The notes under the pieces were generated by a model. It had not been told where the DNA came from. It made no database searches and saw nothing but the letters and a program-made list of their open reading frames with translations. Shown here piece after piece: positions 24,180-31,501 of a DNA stretch of 52,202 nt. Source of the stretch: Lachnospiraceae bacterium UBA5899 (lineage in GTDB: Bacteria; Bacillota; Clostridia; Lachnospirales; Lachnospiraceae); the NCBI GenBank assembly GCA_002432425.1, contig DJEL01000048.1, positions 1 through 52,202 on the forward strand. Reading direction: 5' to 3'. The position numbers were made by a program, and so were the translations under genes. Every line of letters starts with the position of its first letter. Within the stretch, counting starts at the first letter, position 1.

Positions 24180-24772
24180 ACCGTCTCCTCTGTGATATAG
24201 GAATCTATCACTGTATAAATCTCGTCCCTTCCCTGTTTTGTCTCCGCAGAAAAAGGAATGATAATGGTTTCACTTTTCGTTTTCAGGGTTTCACGGATTA
24301 ATTTCACCTGTTTTGCAATCTGGCTTCTCTTAATCTTGTCCAGTTTTGTAGCGATGATAATGGGTTCATAGCCCTGTCTTATAATCCAGTCATACATGAT
24401 GCAGTCGTTATTGCCCGGTGCATGACGGATATCAATCAGTAGAAATACTGCCTTCAGTTTCTTTGACTTATGCAGATAGTCTTCAATCATCTTGCCCCAT
24501 TTTGCCTTAACCTCTTCACTGGCATTGGCATAGCCGTATCCCGGCAAATCCACAAAATAAAGAGCATCGTTTATATTATAGAAATTGATGGTCTGGGTCT
24601 TGCCCGGCTGGGCGCTTGTCCTTGCCAGGGATTTCCGGTTCATCAGGGCATTTATCAGGGAGGATTTTCCCACGTTGCTCTTTCCGGCGAACGCCACCTC
24701 CGGGTATTTACTGTCCGGCAGCTTGCTGGTAATACCGCACACTGTCTCCAGACTCACATTTTTTATAATCAT
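24176..24772 (-). CDS. engB: Ribosome biogenesis GTP-binding protein (YsxC/YihA, EngB)
   Basis: A 198-aa small GTPase: G1 GKSNVGKSSLINAL (residues ~30-43), switch T in ARTSAQPGKTQTINFY, G3 DLPGYG, G4 TKLDK. It is an essential assembly factor for the large ribosomal subunit. Its stop overlaps the ATG of the AI-2E gene. It follows clpX, a neighbourhood common in Firmicutes. Confidence 0.95.
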   Translation of the reverse strand: MIIKNVSLETVCGITSKLPDSKYPEVAFAGKSNVGKSSLINALMNRKSLARTSAQPGKTQTINFYNINDALYFVDLPGYGYANASEEVKAKWGKMIEDYLHKSKKLKAVFLLIDIRHAPGNNDCIMYDWIIRQGYEPIIIATKLDKIKRSQIAKQVKLIRETLKTKSETIIIPFSAETKQGRDEIYTVIDSYITEETV

Positions 24773-24794
24773 CTTTTTTCTCCCTCTATAGTAG

Positions 24795-24823
24795 AAAACG
24801 CCGCACTGTTATCTGGTGCGGCG
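24795..24823 (-). terminator. Weak terminator or attenuator after clpX
   Basis: Eight-bp perfect GC-rich stem CGCCGCAC / GTGCGGCG (24799-24806, 24816-24823) with a 9-nt loop; on the minus strand TTTTC follows. The short T-run suggests partial read-through into engB. Confidence 0.6.
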
Positions 24824-24829
24824 CTGATA

Positions 24830-26098
24830 TTATCTTGCCTGTTTTACGGCTGCTTCTTTCCTTACGACCAAAGGTTTGCTTTCGCCCTTGACCGCGCCCT
24901 GTGTGATGATGACCTCTTCAATCGTATCATCGGAAGGAATGCGGTACATGACATCCATCATGGTATTTTCCATAATGGAACGCAGGCCTCTTGCTCCGGT
25001 CTTTCTTTCCAATGCCAGCTCCGCAATGGCGTCAACAGCGTCCTTTTCAAAGGTAAGCTTTACGTCATCCATCTCAAACAGTCTCTGGTACTGCTTAATC
25101 AGAGCGTTCTTCGGCTCGGTAAGAATACGGATTAAGGCTGCCTTATCCAGTCCCTCCAGTGCCACGTTGATGGGCACACGTCCGATAAATTCGGGGATAA
25201 GACCAAACTTCATCAAATCCTGCGGGGTAACCTCTCCTAAGATTTCTCCGATTTCCAGACCGGATTTCTCGGAAATCTCCGCATTAAAGCCGATGGTCTT
25301 GCGGTTTAATCTCGTTTCCACAATCTTATCCAGACCGTCAAATGCACCGCCGCAGATAAAGAGAATATTGGATGTGTCAATCTGAATTAACTCCTGATGG
25401 GGATGCTTTCTGCCGCCCTGAGGGGGTACGCTTGCCACGGTTCCTTCAATAATCTTTAGCAGCGCCTGCTGTACACCTTCACCGGAAACATCACGGGTAA
25501 TGGATACATTTTCGCTTTTCTTGGTAATCTTATCAATTTCATCGATGTAGATAATACCGTACTGGGCACGCTCCACATCGTAATCGGCTGCCTGAATCAG
25601 CTTTAAGAGAATGTTCTCCACATCCTCGCCCACGTAACCTGCCTCCGTCAGAGTGGTGGCATCCGCAATGGCAAACGGAACATTGATAACCTTTGCCAGT
25701 GTCTGCGCCAGATAGGTCTTGCCGGAGCCGGTGGGTCCAATCATAATGATATTGCTCTTCTGAAGCTCCACATCATCCGGTTCTTTCTTGGCGGTTACAC
25801 GCTTGTAATGATTGTACACGGCAACGGAGAGCACCTTCTTGGCTACCTCCTGGCCGATAACATATTCATCCAGGAACTGTTTGATTTCCTTGGGTTTCAG
25901 TAATTTAAAATCAGGTGTTGCTTCTGCAGTGTCCTCTGTGTCCTGGTCGAATTCCTCTTCGAGAATATCGCTGCAGATTTCGATGCATTCGTCACAGATG
26001 TATACACCCGCGGGACCGGCTATCATTTTCTTGACCTGGTCCTGGGACTTGTTGCAAAAAGAACATCTAATATCGCTGCCGGAATTTTTTCCTGCCAT
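24830..26098 (-). CDS. clpX: ATP-dependent Clp protease ATP-binding subunit ClpX
   Basis: A 422-aa protein. The N-terminal C4 zinc domain (CSFCNKSQDQVKKM...CDECIEIC, residues ~12-47) is followed by the AAA+ module: Walker A GPTGSGKT, Walker B IIYIDEIDK, the pore loop GYVGEDVE, and sensor-2 GARGLRSIMEN. It also has the LFICGGAFDGL (IGF-loop region) segment expected for ClpP binding. It unfolds substrates for the ClpP encoded 35 bp upstream. Confidence 0.97.
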   Translation of the reverse strand: MAGKNSGSDIRCSFCNKSQDQVKKMIAGPAGVYICDECIEICSDILEEEFDQDTEDTAEATPDFKLLKPKEIKQFLDEYVIGQEVAKKVLSVAVYNHYKRVTAKKEPDDVELQKSNIIMIGPTGSGKTYLAQTLAKVINVPFAIADATTLTEAGYVGEDVENILLKLIQAADYDVERAQYGIIYIDEIDKITKKSENVSITRDVSGEGVQQALLKIIEGTVASVPPQGGRKHPHQELIQIDTSNILFICGGAFDGLDKIVETRLNRKTIGFNAEISEKSGLEIGEILGEVTPQDLMKFGLIPEFIGRVPINVALEGLDKAALIRILTEPKNALIKQYQRLFEMDDVKLTFEKDAVDAIAELALERKTGARGLRSIMENTMMDVMYRIPSDDTIEEVIITQGAVKGESKPLVVRKEAAVKQAR

Positions 26099-26133
26099 AA
26101 CTTCAATCTCTACTCTTTCCTATATTTTTTGCC

Positions 26134-26730
26134 TTATTTCTCTTCCGCTACATGGGAGGTGATAACCTTGTCAATCAGACCATACTCCATAGCTTCCTGT
26201 GCGGTCTTCCAGTTGTCTCTTTCGGTGTCTGCCGCGATGATGTCGTAAGGCTTGCCGGTGTTGGCTGCTAAAATCTTGTTTAACTTTTCCTTGGTCTGTA
26301 AAATATGCTTTGCCGCAATTTCAATTTCGGTAGCCTGACCCTGTGCACCGCCCAAAGGCTGGTGAATCATAATCTCGGCATTGGGAAGAGCCATTCTCTT
26401 GCCCTTTGCGCCGCCTGCAAGCAGGAATGCACCCATGCTGGCTGCCATACCGATACAGATGGTGGAAACGTCGCACTTGATATACTGCATGGTATCGTAG
26501 ATTGCCATACCTGCGGTTACGGAACCGCCGGGGCTGTTGATATAAAGGTTAATATCCTTCTCCGGATCCTCTGCTTCCAGAAACAGAAGCTGTGCCACTA
26601 CAAGGCTTGCGGTTACTTCATTTACTTCTTCTCCGAGGAAGATAATTCTTTCTTTTAAAAGGCGGGAATAAATATCGTAGGATCTCTCTCCCCTGCCTGT
26701 CTGCTCTATGACATAAGGTACTAAACTCAT
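26134..26730 (-). CDS. clpP: ATP-dependent Clp protease proteolytic subunit ClpP
   Basis: A 198-aa serine protease. The catalytic Ser lies in CIGMAASMGAFLLAGG (Ser ~98), His in NAEIMIHQP (His ~123) and Asp in DTERDNW (Asp ~172). The N-terminal PYVIEQTGRGERSYDIYSRLLKERIIFL is the family signature. It forms the tetradecameric barrel used by ClpX. The start codon is preceded by GGAGGAG. Confidence 0.97.
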   Translation of the reverse strand: MSLVPYVIEQTGRGERSYDIYSRLLKERIIFLGEEVNEVTASLVVAQLLFLEAEDPEKDINLYINSPGGSVTAGMAIYDTMQYIKCDVSTICIGMAASMGAFLLAGGAKGKRMALPNAEIMIHQPLGGAQGQATEIEIAAKHILQTKEKLNKILAANTGKPYDIIAADTERDNWKTAQEAMEYGLIDKVITSHVAEEK

Positions 26731-26766
26731 GATACTCCTCCATTCTGTCTTTTCTTACATCAAAAC

Positions 26767-26795
26767 ATTATACTACACTCCATTTGTTTAATAAA
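26767..26795 (-). promoter_or_regulatory. clpP-clpX promoter
   Basis: Perfect TATAAT (26772-26767) with a poor TTTATT-like -35 (26795-26790) at 17-bp spacing, 37 bp before the clpP start. No CtsR heptad repeat was recognised nearby. The 214-bp gap also holds the rplT terminator. Confidence 0.55.
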
Positions 26796-26878
26796 GGGAA
26801 TTTTTCTTAAAGAATTGTAAAGTTTTTTTCTATATTACAAAATATTCCGATTGGAAATTCTTTTCCGTGTAAAGGAAA

Positions 26879-26902
26879 ACTCCCCGAAATCTTCCGGGGA
26901 GT
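26879..26902 (-). terminator. Terminator after rplT
   Basis: Eight-bp perfect stem ACTCCCCG / CGGGGAGT with an 8-nt loop. On the minus strand TTTTCC follows. It ends the infC-rpmI-rplT transcript. Confidence 0.8.
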
Positions 26903-26944
26903 ATCTTTTGCTCTTTGCGTATATGACTTTCCGTCTGTAAATGC

Positions 26945-27301
26945 TTAGGCAATTTTGCTCTTTGCAAGCTCAGCGAGGGTCTTGAAACCGTCTGCATCGT
27001 TTACAGCCATCTCAGCAAGCATCTTTCTGTTCATATCTACGCCTGCAAGCTTTAAGCCGTACATAAATTTGCTGTAGGAAAGACCGTTCATTCTTGCTGC
27101 TGCATTGATACGTGCAATCCAGAGCTGTCTGAACTGACGCTTTCTTTCTTTTCTGCCTGCATAGGAGCTGGTCAGTGCACGCATAACGGACTGCTTAGCT
27201 ACTCTGTACTGGTTGCTTCTTGCTCCTCTGTAACCTTTTGCAAGCTTTAATACTCTATTGTGTTTTTTCTTGGCATTTAAGCCACCTTTAATTCTTGCCA
27301 T
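26945..27301 (-). CDS. rplT: 50S ribosomal protein L20
   Basis: A 118-aa L20, full length: MARIKGGLNAKKKHNRVLKLAKGYRGARSNQYRVAKQS is diagnostic. It binds 23S rRNA early in assembly and, in Firmicutes, represses its own operon by binding the infC leader. It is third in infC-rpmI-rplT, 22 bp after rpmI. Confidence 0.98.
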   Translation of the reverse strand: MARIKGGLNAKKKHNRVLKLAKGYRGARSNQYRVAKQSVMRALTSSYAGRKERKRQFRQLWIARINAAARMNGLSYSKFMYGLKLAGVDMNRKMLAEMAVNDADGFKTLAELAKSKIA

Positions 27302-27323
27302 GTCTCATTCTCCTCCTTACCAA

Positions 27324-27521
27324 TTATAAATAGGGTAAAATCTTCTTCATATTCTTAACATTGGTTGCATCTGTCATAGCAGCCTGTCTCAGATTACGTT
27401 TTCTCTTGGTAGATTTCTTGGTTAAGATATGGCGCTTATAAGCTTTGCTTCTCTTTAATTTACCTGTTCCTGTCACTTTAAAACGCTTAGCTGCTGCTCT
27501 GCTTGTCTTCATTTTGGGCAT
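27324..27521 (-). CDS. rpmI: 50S ribosomal protein L35
   Basis: A 65-aa L35: MPKMKTSRAAAKRFKVTGTGKLKRSKAYKRHILTKKS. Standard length. It has an AGGAGG-type SD and sits 52 bp after infC. Confidence 0.98.
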   Translation of the reverse strand: MPKMKTSRAAAKRFKVTGTGKLKRSKAYKRHILTKKSTKRKRNLRQAAMTDATNVKNMKKILPYL

Positions 27522-27573
27522 AACAAATTCCTCCTAAACTTTCATTCTTTCTCTCTATTTTAACTTCACAAGC

Positions 27574-28083
27574 TTAATTACGCTTCTCAGTTAAAAACAT
27601 TGTCATACTTCTGCCTTCCACCTTGGGTGCTTTTTCCACAACCGCTACATCGGAAAGGCTTGCAGCAAAATCATCTAAAATGTGCTTGCTGCTGTTCATG
27701 TGTGCCATCTCACGTCCTCTGAACCTTAAGGTAACCTTTACCTTATCTCCTTTGGTCAGGAACTTCTTTGCCGCATTGACTTTGGTGTTCAAATCGTTGG
27801 TGTCAATGTTGGGGGAAAGTCTGATTTCCTTTACATCGATGACTTTCTGCTTTTTCTTGGCTTCTTTTTCTTTTCTGGCCTGTTCGTATCTGAACTTTCC
27901 ATAATCGACAATCTTACATACGGGCGGTTTTGCGGTAGGAGCAATCTTGACTAAATCCAATCCTGCTTCCTCAGCTAACTTCTGTGCTTCCCTTGCGGAC
28001 ATCACGCCGAGCTGTTCGCCATTTTCGCCAATCAGACGTACTTCTTTGTCTCTGATCTGTTCGTTAATCATCAATTCGCTAAT
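27574..28083 (-). CDS. infC: Translation initiation factor IF-3 (ATT start)
   Basis: A 169-aa IF-3: MINEQIRDKEVRLIGENGEQLGVMSAREAQKLAEEAGLDLV at the N terminus and DKVKVTLRFRGREMAHMNSSKHILDDF in the C-terminal domain. The frame is open further upstream with ATGs at 28098, 28125 and 28134, but the only well-placed SD (GGAGGG, 28096-28091) is 7 nt before an ATT at 28083. That gives the N terminus I-S-E-L-M-I-N-E, matching other Firmicutes IF-3. The AUU start is the classic target of IF-3 autoregulation. First gene of infC-rpmI-rplT. Confidence 0.95.
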   Translation of the reverse strand: MSELMINEQIRDKEVRLIGENGEQLGVMSAREAQKLAEEAGLDLVKIAPTAKPPVCKIVDYGKFRYEQARKEKEAKKKQKVIDVKEIRLSPNIDTNDLNTKVNAAKKFLTKGDKVKVTLRFRGREMAHMNSSKHILDDFAASLSDVAVVEKAPKVEGRSMTMFLTEKRN

Positions 28084-28253
28084 GGTCGTACCCTCCATAA
28101 TAAAAAAAGTGAATAGCTTTGCCATCCACTCCATAATTCACACAATGCCATCTCCGATGCCATGTGCCCTTCCGGGTACCGAACTATTAACGCTTACGAG
28201 CCTCTGCTGTAAGGTGAGAGTGGATACTCTGCTTGATTGTTGCACTCACATGC
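28084..28253 (-). ncRNA. infC-rpmI-rplT leader (probable L20-type leader RNA)
   Basis: About 170 nt of untranslated RNA between the promoter and the ATT start, much longer than other leaders here. It contains short complementary blocks (for example GAGTG...CACTC around 28219-28240) and no convincing ORF with an SD. In Firmicutes this position carries the L20-binding leader that attenuates the operon. The identification rests on position and length; the fold was not computed. Confidence 0.5.
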
Positions 28254-28259
28254 TTATGT

Positions 28260-28288
28260 ATAATACCATGTCTGCGTACCGTTGTCAA
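28260..28288 (-). promoter_or_regulatory. infC operon promoter
   Basis: Consensus TTGACA (28288-28283), a 17-bp spacer and TATTAT (28265-28260). One of the strongest promoters in the window. Confidence 0.85.
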
Positions 28289-28378
28289 TTATTTTTTCAT
28301 ATAATTTTCGGACACTTTTCTCTTGTTTTTCTTCTATATAAAATATCACATTTTTAATCGGAATGCAATTGCGGATTA

Positions 28379-28407
28379 TTGCAGTTTCCTTTTATATATG
28401 GTAGGAT
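28379..28407 (+). promoter_or_regulatory. Promoter for the small ORF / RT unit
   Basis: TTGCAG (28379-28384), a 17-bp spacer and TAGGAT (28402-28407), 38 bp before the ATG at 28446. The rest of the gap from the infC promoter (28289-28378) is AT-rich with nothing recognisable. Confidence 0.55.
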
Positions 28408-28445
28408 TACAGATAACGACATTTATCTTTCGGGGAGGATATCAG

Positions 28446-28739
28446 ATGGGCTTTTTAGACAGTCTTTTTTTTTAAAAAGGCAGTGACGGCGTGCTGCCCG
28501 GCTATGAGCATGTGAAGGGTGCCATGGTGCAAGAAAAACTGGATGCCGTTCTTGCAAAAGAATTTCCGCAGTATACCGTGGAACACGAAGTGATCGTGAC
28601 CAACAACACTTGTGTTTCCGCTGCTTACAAACGCTCCCGCGAGCTTTCCGAAGCAAACGGCTACACCTTAATCAATTTTGTCGCTGCGTTTGAAAACAGA
28701 ATGGATTACATCGTAAACAGACTTCATCAGTATCTGTAA
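28446..28739 (+). pseudogene. Small unknown ORF interrupted by in-frame TAA at codon 10
   Basis: ATG 28446 follows a strong SD (GGGGAGGAT) and a plausible promoter. It reads MGFLDSLFF, then TAA (28473-28475), then continues in the same frame for 88 codons (KGSDGVLPGYEHVKGAMVQ...). The stop sits at the junction of T9 and A5 homopolymers; one A-to-T change in an AAA (Lys) codon would explain it. Alternatively a shorter product starts at GTG 28491, 10 nt after AAAGG, with the first nine codons as a leader peptide. I do not recognise the family. The body is soluble and mixed alpha/beta. It is upstream of the RT, same strand. Confidence 0.5.
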
Positions 28740-28754
28740 AATTTATATTGCCAG

Positions 28755-28892
28755 AAAAGAAAGAGAAATGCATTTTGCGCCTGCGGCGGATTAAGCAGCG
28801 GCCTTGTTACGACTTTGCAGGCAGCCGGCTTCTGTTCAAATCCCGTATAATTAAGCATAGCTTAATTTTCAAAGCTTTTTTCTCTTTCTTTT
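28755..28892 (+). ncRNA. Candidate structured RNA bounded by 14-bp inverted repeat, upstream of RT
   Basis: AAAAGAAAGAGAAA (28755-28768) is the exact complement of TTTCTCTTTCTTTT (28879-28892), bracketing 110 nt. Inside are a GCCTGC/GCAGGC stem (28779-28784 / 28817-28822), the 8-bp palindrome AGCCGGCT, and a hairpin AATTAAGC-ATA-GCTTAATT (28849-28867). The layout (inverted repeat, structured RNA, then RT gene) resembles the a1/msr-msd/a2 plan of retrons and the ncRNA-RT pairs of some defence RTs. The conserved retron branch motif was not found, so the class is open. Confidence 0.45.
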
Positions 28893-28919
28893 TTTATGCC
28901 TGAAGAAAGGGGAACCGTT

Positions 28920-30194
28920 TTGCAGCCAACCAAGCAGGAAGTTTCCGGTCTCCTTCCCCTTCTGGGGAAAAGGGAGGTCTGGGACGAATTTCTTTCCTAT
29001 AAAGCAGAGAAACAGCATTTATCCCGTAAGGATGCCCGGTACTGGACAAAATTCGTGGAAGAAGAACAGTACCGTTCCGTTACCGACCACATATTGGAGC
29101 CGGACTTCTCTTTGTCCGTGCCGGTTAAACTGAGTGTGAACAAAAGCAATACGGGCAAAAAGCGCGTGGTCTACTCCTTTCCGGAACAAGAGTCCATGGT
29201 GTTGAAGCTTTTAGGGCATCTGCTGTCCCGTTATGATGCCTGCTTAAGCCCCGCCTGCTATTCTTTCCGGAAAAACATCACGGCGAAGGATGCCGTTTCC
29301 CATATTCTGGCCGTTCCCGGGCTTTCCCGGAAGTACGTCTTAAAGATGGACATCCGCAACTATTTTAATTCCATGCCGGTTTCTTCCCTGTTACACGTAC
29401 TGAAGGAAATCCTTTCGGATGACCCTTTTCTGTATTCCTTTTTGGAACGGATGCTTACGGCAAACGAAGCTTATGAACACGGCAGGCTGATTACGGAAGA
29501 AAGAGGCGCCATGGCGGGCACCCCCACTTCCGCGTTCTTTGCCGATGTGTATCTGCTTTCCTTAGATAATTATTTTGCGGAAAGAGGTATCCCCTATTTC
29601 CGCTATTCGGACGATATCCTGATTTTGGCAGACTCCCCAAAGGAGCTGCTTTCCTATCGGGAAATAGCCGCAAAACTCATAGAAGAAAAAGGACTTTCCT
29701 TAAACCCGGACAAGCTTTCCGTCACCCCTCCCGGCGGAGCCTTTGAATTCCTTGGTTTTTCCATCCGGGGCACAGACTGTCCCGAAAAAGGAATGCCTGC
29801 CGGAAAGGTGGATTTATCCGAAGCCGCCTTACGAAAAATGAAAAATAAAATCAGACGGAAGGCTCATCTTCTTTACCGCAGGCAGAAAAACAACGGCAAA
29901 AATCCGCCGCTTACCTTTGAAGAGAGTGCCCGCATTTTGCTAAAGACCTTCAACCGGAAATATTTTGATGAAGCTGAAGAAGACCGCTTTACCTGGAGCC
30001 GCTGGTTTTTTCCGGTTCTTACCTGTACGGACGGTCTTGCGAAGCTGGATGCTTACCTGCTGTCCTATGTACGCTTCTTAAAAACCGGCCGTCACTACAA
30101 GGGCAACTACCGGGTGCGTTATGAGGAAATCAAGGCACTGGGCTACCGCAGTCTGGTGCACGAATATTACGAGCGGAAAAATTCCTCCCGGTAA
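28920..30194 (+). CDS. Stand-alone reverse transcriptase (YSDD), unclassified
   Basis: A 424-aa RT-family polymerase. Palm motifs are in order: VVYSFPEQESMVLKLL; the first catalytic Asp in LKMDIRNYFNSM (codon at 29349); GAMAGTPTSAFFADVYLL; the catalytic YSDD at 29604-29615; GLSLNPDKL; FEFLGFSI. A ~110-aa helical C-terminal part ends NYRVRYEEIKALGYRSLVHEYY and lacks the endonuclease or maturase domains of group II introns. I see no retron NAxxH/VTG motifs and no DGR repeat pair. The start is taken as TTG 28920 because AAAGGGGAA ends 6 nt upstream, whereas ATG 28896 follows only T/C. Codon use matches its neighbours, so this looks resident rather than newly acquired. Confidence 0.85.
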   Translation: MQPTKQEVSGLLPLLGKREVWDEFLSYKAEKQHLSRKDARYWTKFVEEEQYRSVTDHILEPDFSLSVPVKLSVNKSNTGKKRVVYSFPEQESMVLKLLGHLLSRYDACLSPACYSFRKNITAKDAVSHILAVPGLSRKYVLKMDIRNYFNSMPVSSLLHVLKEILSDDPFLYSFLERMLTANEAYEHGRLITEERGAMAGTPTSAFFADVYLLSLDNYFAERGIPYFRYSDDILILADSPKELLSYREIAAKLIEEKGLSLNPDKLSVTPPGGAFEFLGFSIRGTDCPEKGMPAGKVDLSEAALRKMKNKIRRKAHLLYRRQKNNGKNPPLTFEESARILLKTFNRKYFDEAEEDRFTWSRWFFPVLTCTDGLAKLDAYLLSYVRFLKTGRHYKGNYRVRYEEIKALGYRSLVHEYYERKNSSR

Positions 30195-30195
30195 C

Positions 30196-30224
30196 TTGTC
30201 TTTCCCCGCAAAATATACTATGAT
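30196..30224 (+). promoter_or_regulatory. Malic enzyme promoter
   Basis: TTGTCT (30196-30201), a 17-bp spacer and TATGAT (30219-30224), right after the RT stop codon. It suggests the RT is not in one operon with the downstream metabolic genes. Confidence 0.6.
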
Positions 30225-30299
30225 AGAAAAGACTTCGGGATTTTCCCGTACATATTTTTCGTAAATTATTTTCAAAATAAAAAGAAATGAGGAAAAGTC

Positions 30300-31454
30300 A
30301 TGACACTTGCAGAAAAAGCACTGAAGCTCCATGAAGAATGGAACGGAAAATTGGAAACCGTAAGTAAGACCCCTGTAAAATCCCGCGAGGATTTAGCACT
30401 TGCCTATACCCCCGGCGTTGCAGAGCCCTGTAAAGTGATTGCCATGGATAAGGAAGCTGCTTATAAATATACCATGAAAGCCAACACCGTAGCCGTTGTT
30501 TCCGACGGCAGTGCCGTACTTGGACTCGGCAATATCGGCCCCTACGCCGCTATGCCCGTTATGGAAGGCAAAGCGGTGCTTTTCAAGGAATTCGGCGGCA
30601 TCAATGCCGTTCCCATCTGCCTTGACACCCAGGATACCGAAGAAATCATCAAAGCCGTTACCTATTTAGCTCCCGGCTTCGGCGGTATCAACTTAGAGGA
30701 CATCAGCGCACCCCGCTGCTTTGAAATCGAAGAAAGATTAAAAGCAGCCTTAGACATTCCCGTATTCCATGACGACCAGCACGGCACTGCGATTGTGGTA
30801 CTTGCCGGCATCATCAATGCCTTAAAGGTAGTGGGCAAGAAAAAGGAAGACTGTAAAGTAGTCGTAAACGGTGCCGGAAGTGCCGGTGTGGCAATCACCA
30901 AGCTGCTTCTGACCTACGGCTTCCCTTATATTGTCATGTGTGACAAGGTGGGTATCGTTTCCAAGGATACCGAAGGCTTAAACTGGATGCAGCAGAAAAT
31001 GACGGAGGTTACCAACCCGAAGAACGAAACCGGTTCTCTTGCCGATGCCATGAAGGGCGCCGATATCTTTGTCGGTGTTTCCGCTCCCGGCATTGTAACG
31101 GAAGAAATGGTTGCTTCCATGAATAAGGATGCCATTCTGTTTGCCATGGCAAATCCCGTTCCCGAAATCATGCCGGACCTTGCCAGGAAGGCGGGTGCCC
31201 GCGTTGTGGGAACCGGACGCAGTGATTTCCCCAACCAGGTCAACAACGTGGTAGCGTTCCCCGGCATCTTCAAGGGTGCCCTGGAAGGCCGTGCTACCCA
31301 GATTACCGAAGAAATGAAGCTTGCGGCTGCCAATGCCATTGCATCCTTAGTTCCCGAGGACGAGCTTTCCGACGACAACATCATGCCGGAAGCCTTTATG
31401 CCCCAGGTAGCAGATGCGGTTGCCGAAGCCGTAAAGTCCCATATTCACAACTAA
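30300..31454 (+). CDS. NAD(P)-dependent malic enzyme
   Basis: A 384-aa short-form malic enzyme. DLALAYTPGVAEPC holds the catalytic Tyr, IPVFHDDQHGTA the metal-binding acidic pair, VVNGAGSAGVAITKLL is the Rossmann motif, and AMANPVPEIMPD and GTGRSDFPNQVNNVVAFPG are family motifs. It oxidatively decarboxylates malate to pyruvate. It starts at ATG 30300 behind GAGGAAAAG and has its own promoter. Confidence 0.95.
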   Translation: MTLAEKALKLHEEWNGKLETVSKTPVKSREDLALAYTPGVAEPCKVIAMDKEAAYKYTMKANTVAVVSDGSAVLGLGNIGPYAAMPVMEGKAVLFKEFGGINAVPICLDTQDTEEIIKAVTYLAPGFGGINLEDISAPRCFEIEERLKAALDIPVFHDDQHGTAIVVLAGIINALKVVGKKKEDCKVVVNGAGSAGVAITKLLLTYGFPYIVMCDKVGIVSKDTEGLNWMQQKMTEVTNPKNETGSLADAMKGADIFVGVSAPGIVTEEMVASMNKDAILFAMANPVPEIMPDLARKAGARVVGTGRSDFPNQVNNVVAFPGIFKGALEGRATQITEEMKLAAANAIASLVPEDELSDDNIMPEAFMPQVADAVAEAVKSHIHN

Positions 31455-31501
31455 TTTTGCCGAGTCTGCTTTTGCCGGCAGGCATGCTCAGAAAGAAAAC
31501 T

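Noticed and set aside
28423..28656. Minus-strand ORF over the small ORF
   Set aside because: It is basic, low-complexity in translation and antisense to a frame with promoter and SD; no SD of its own.
28802..28815. Fragment of a 16S rRNA gene
   Set aside because: Match is limited to 14 nt; neighbouring bases do not follow 16S in either direction.
28832..28845. tRNA T-loop-like GTTCAAATCC in the RT-linked RNA
   Set aside because: The flanking bases do not form a T-stem and no acceptor or anticodon arms can be drawn.
28769..28895. Calling the RT locus a retron outright
   Set aside because: The layout is similar, but the conserved retron branch sequence and RT motifs were not found, and the RT is longer than typical retron RTs.
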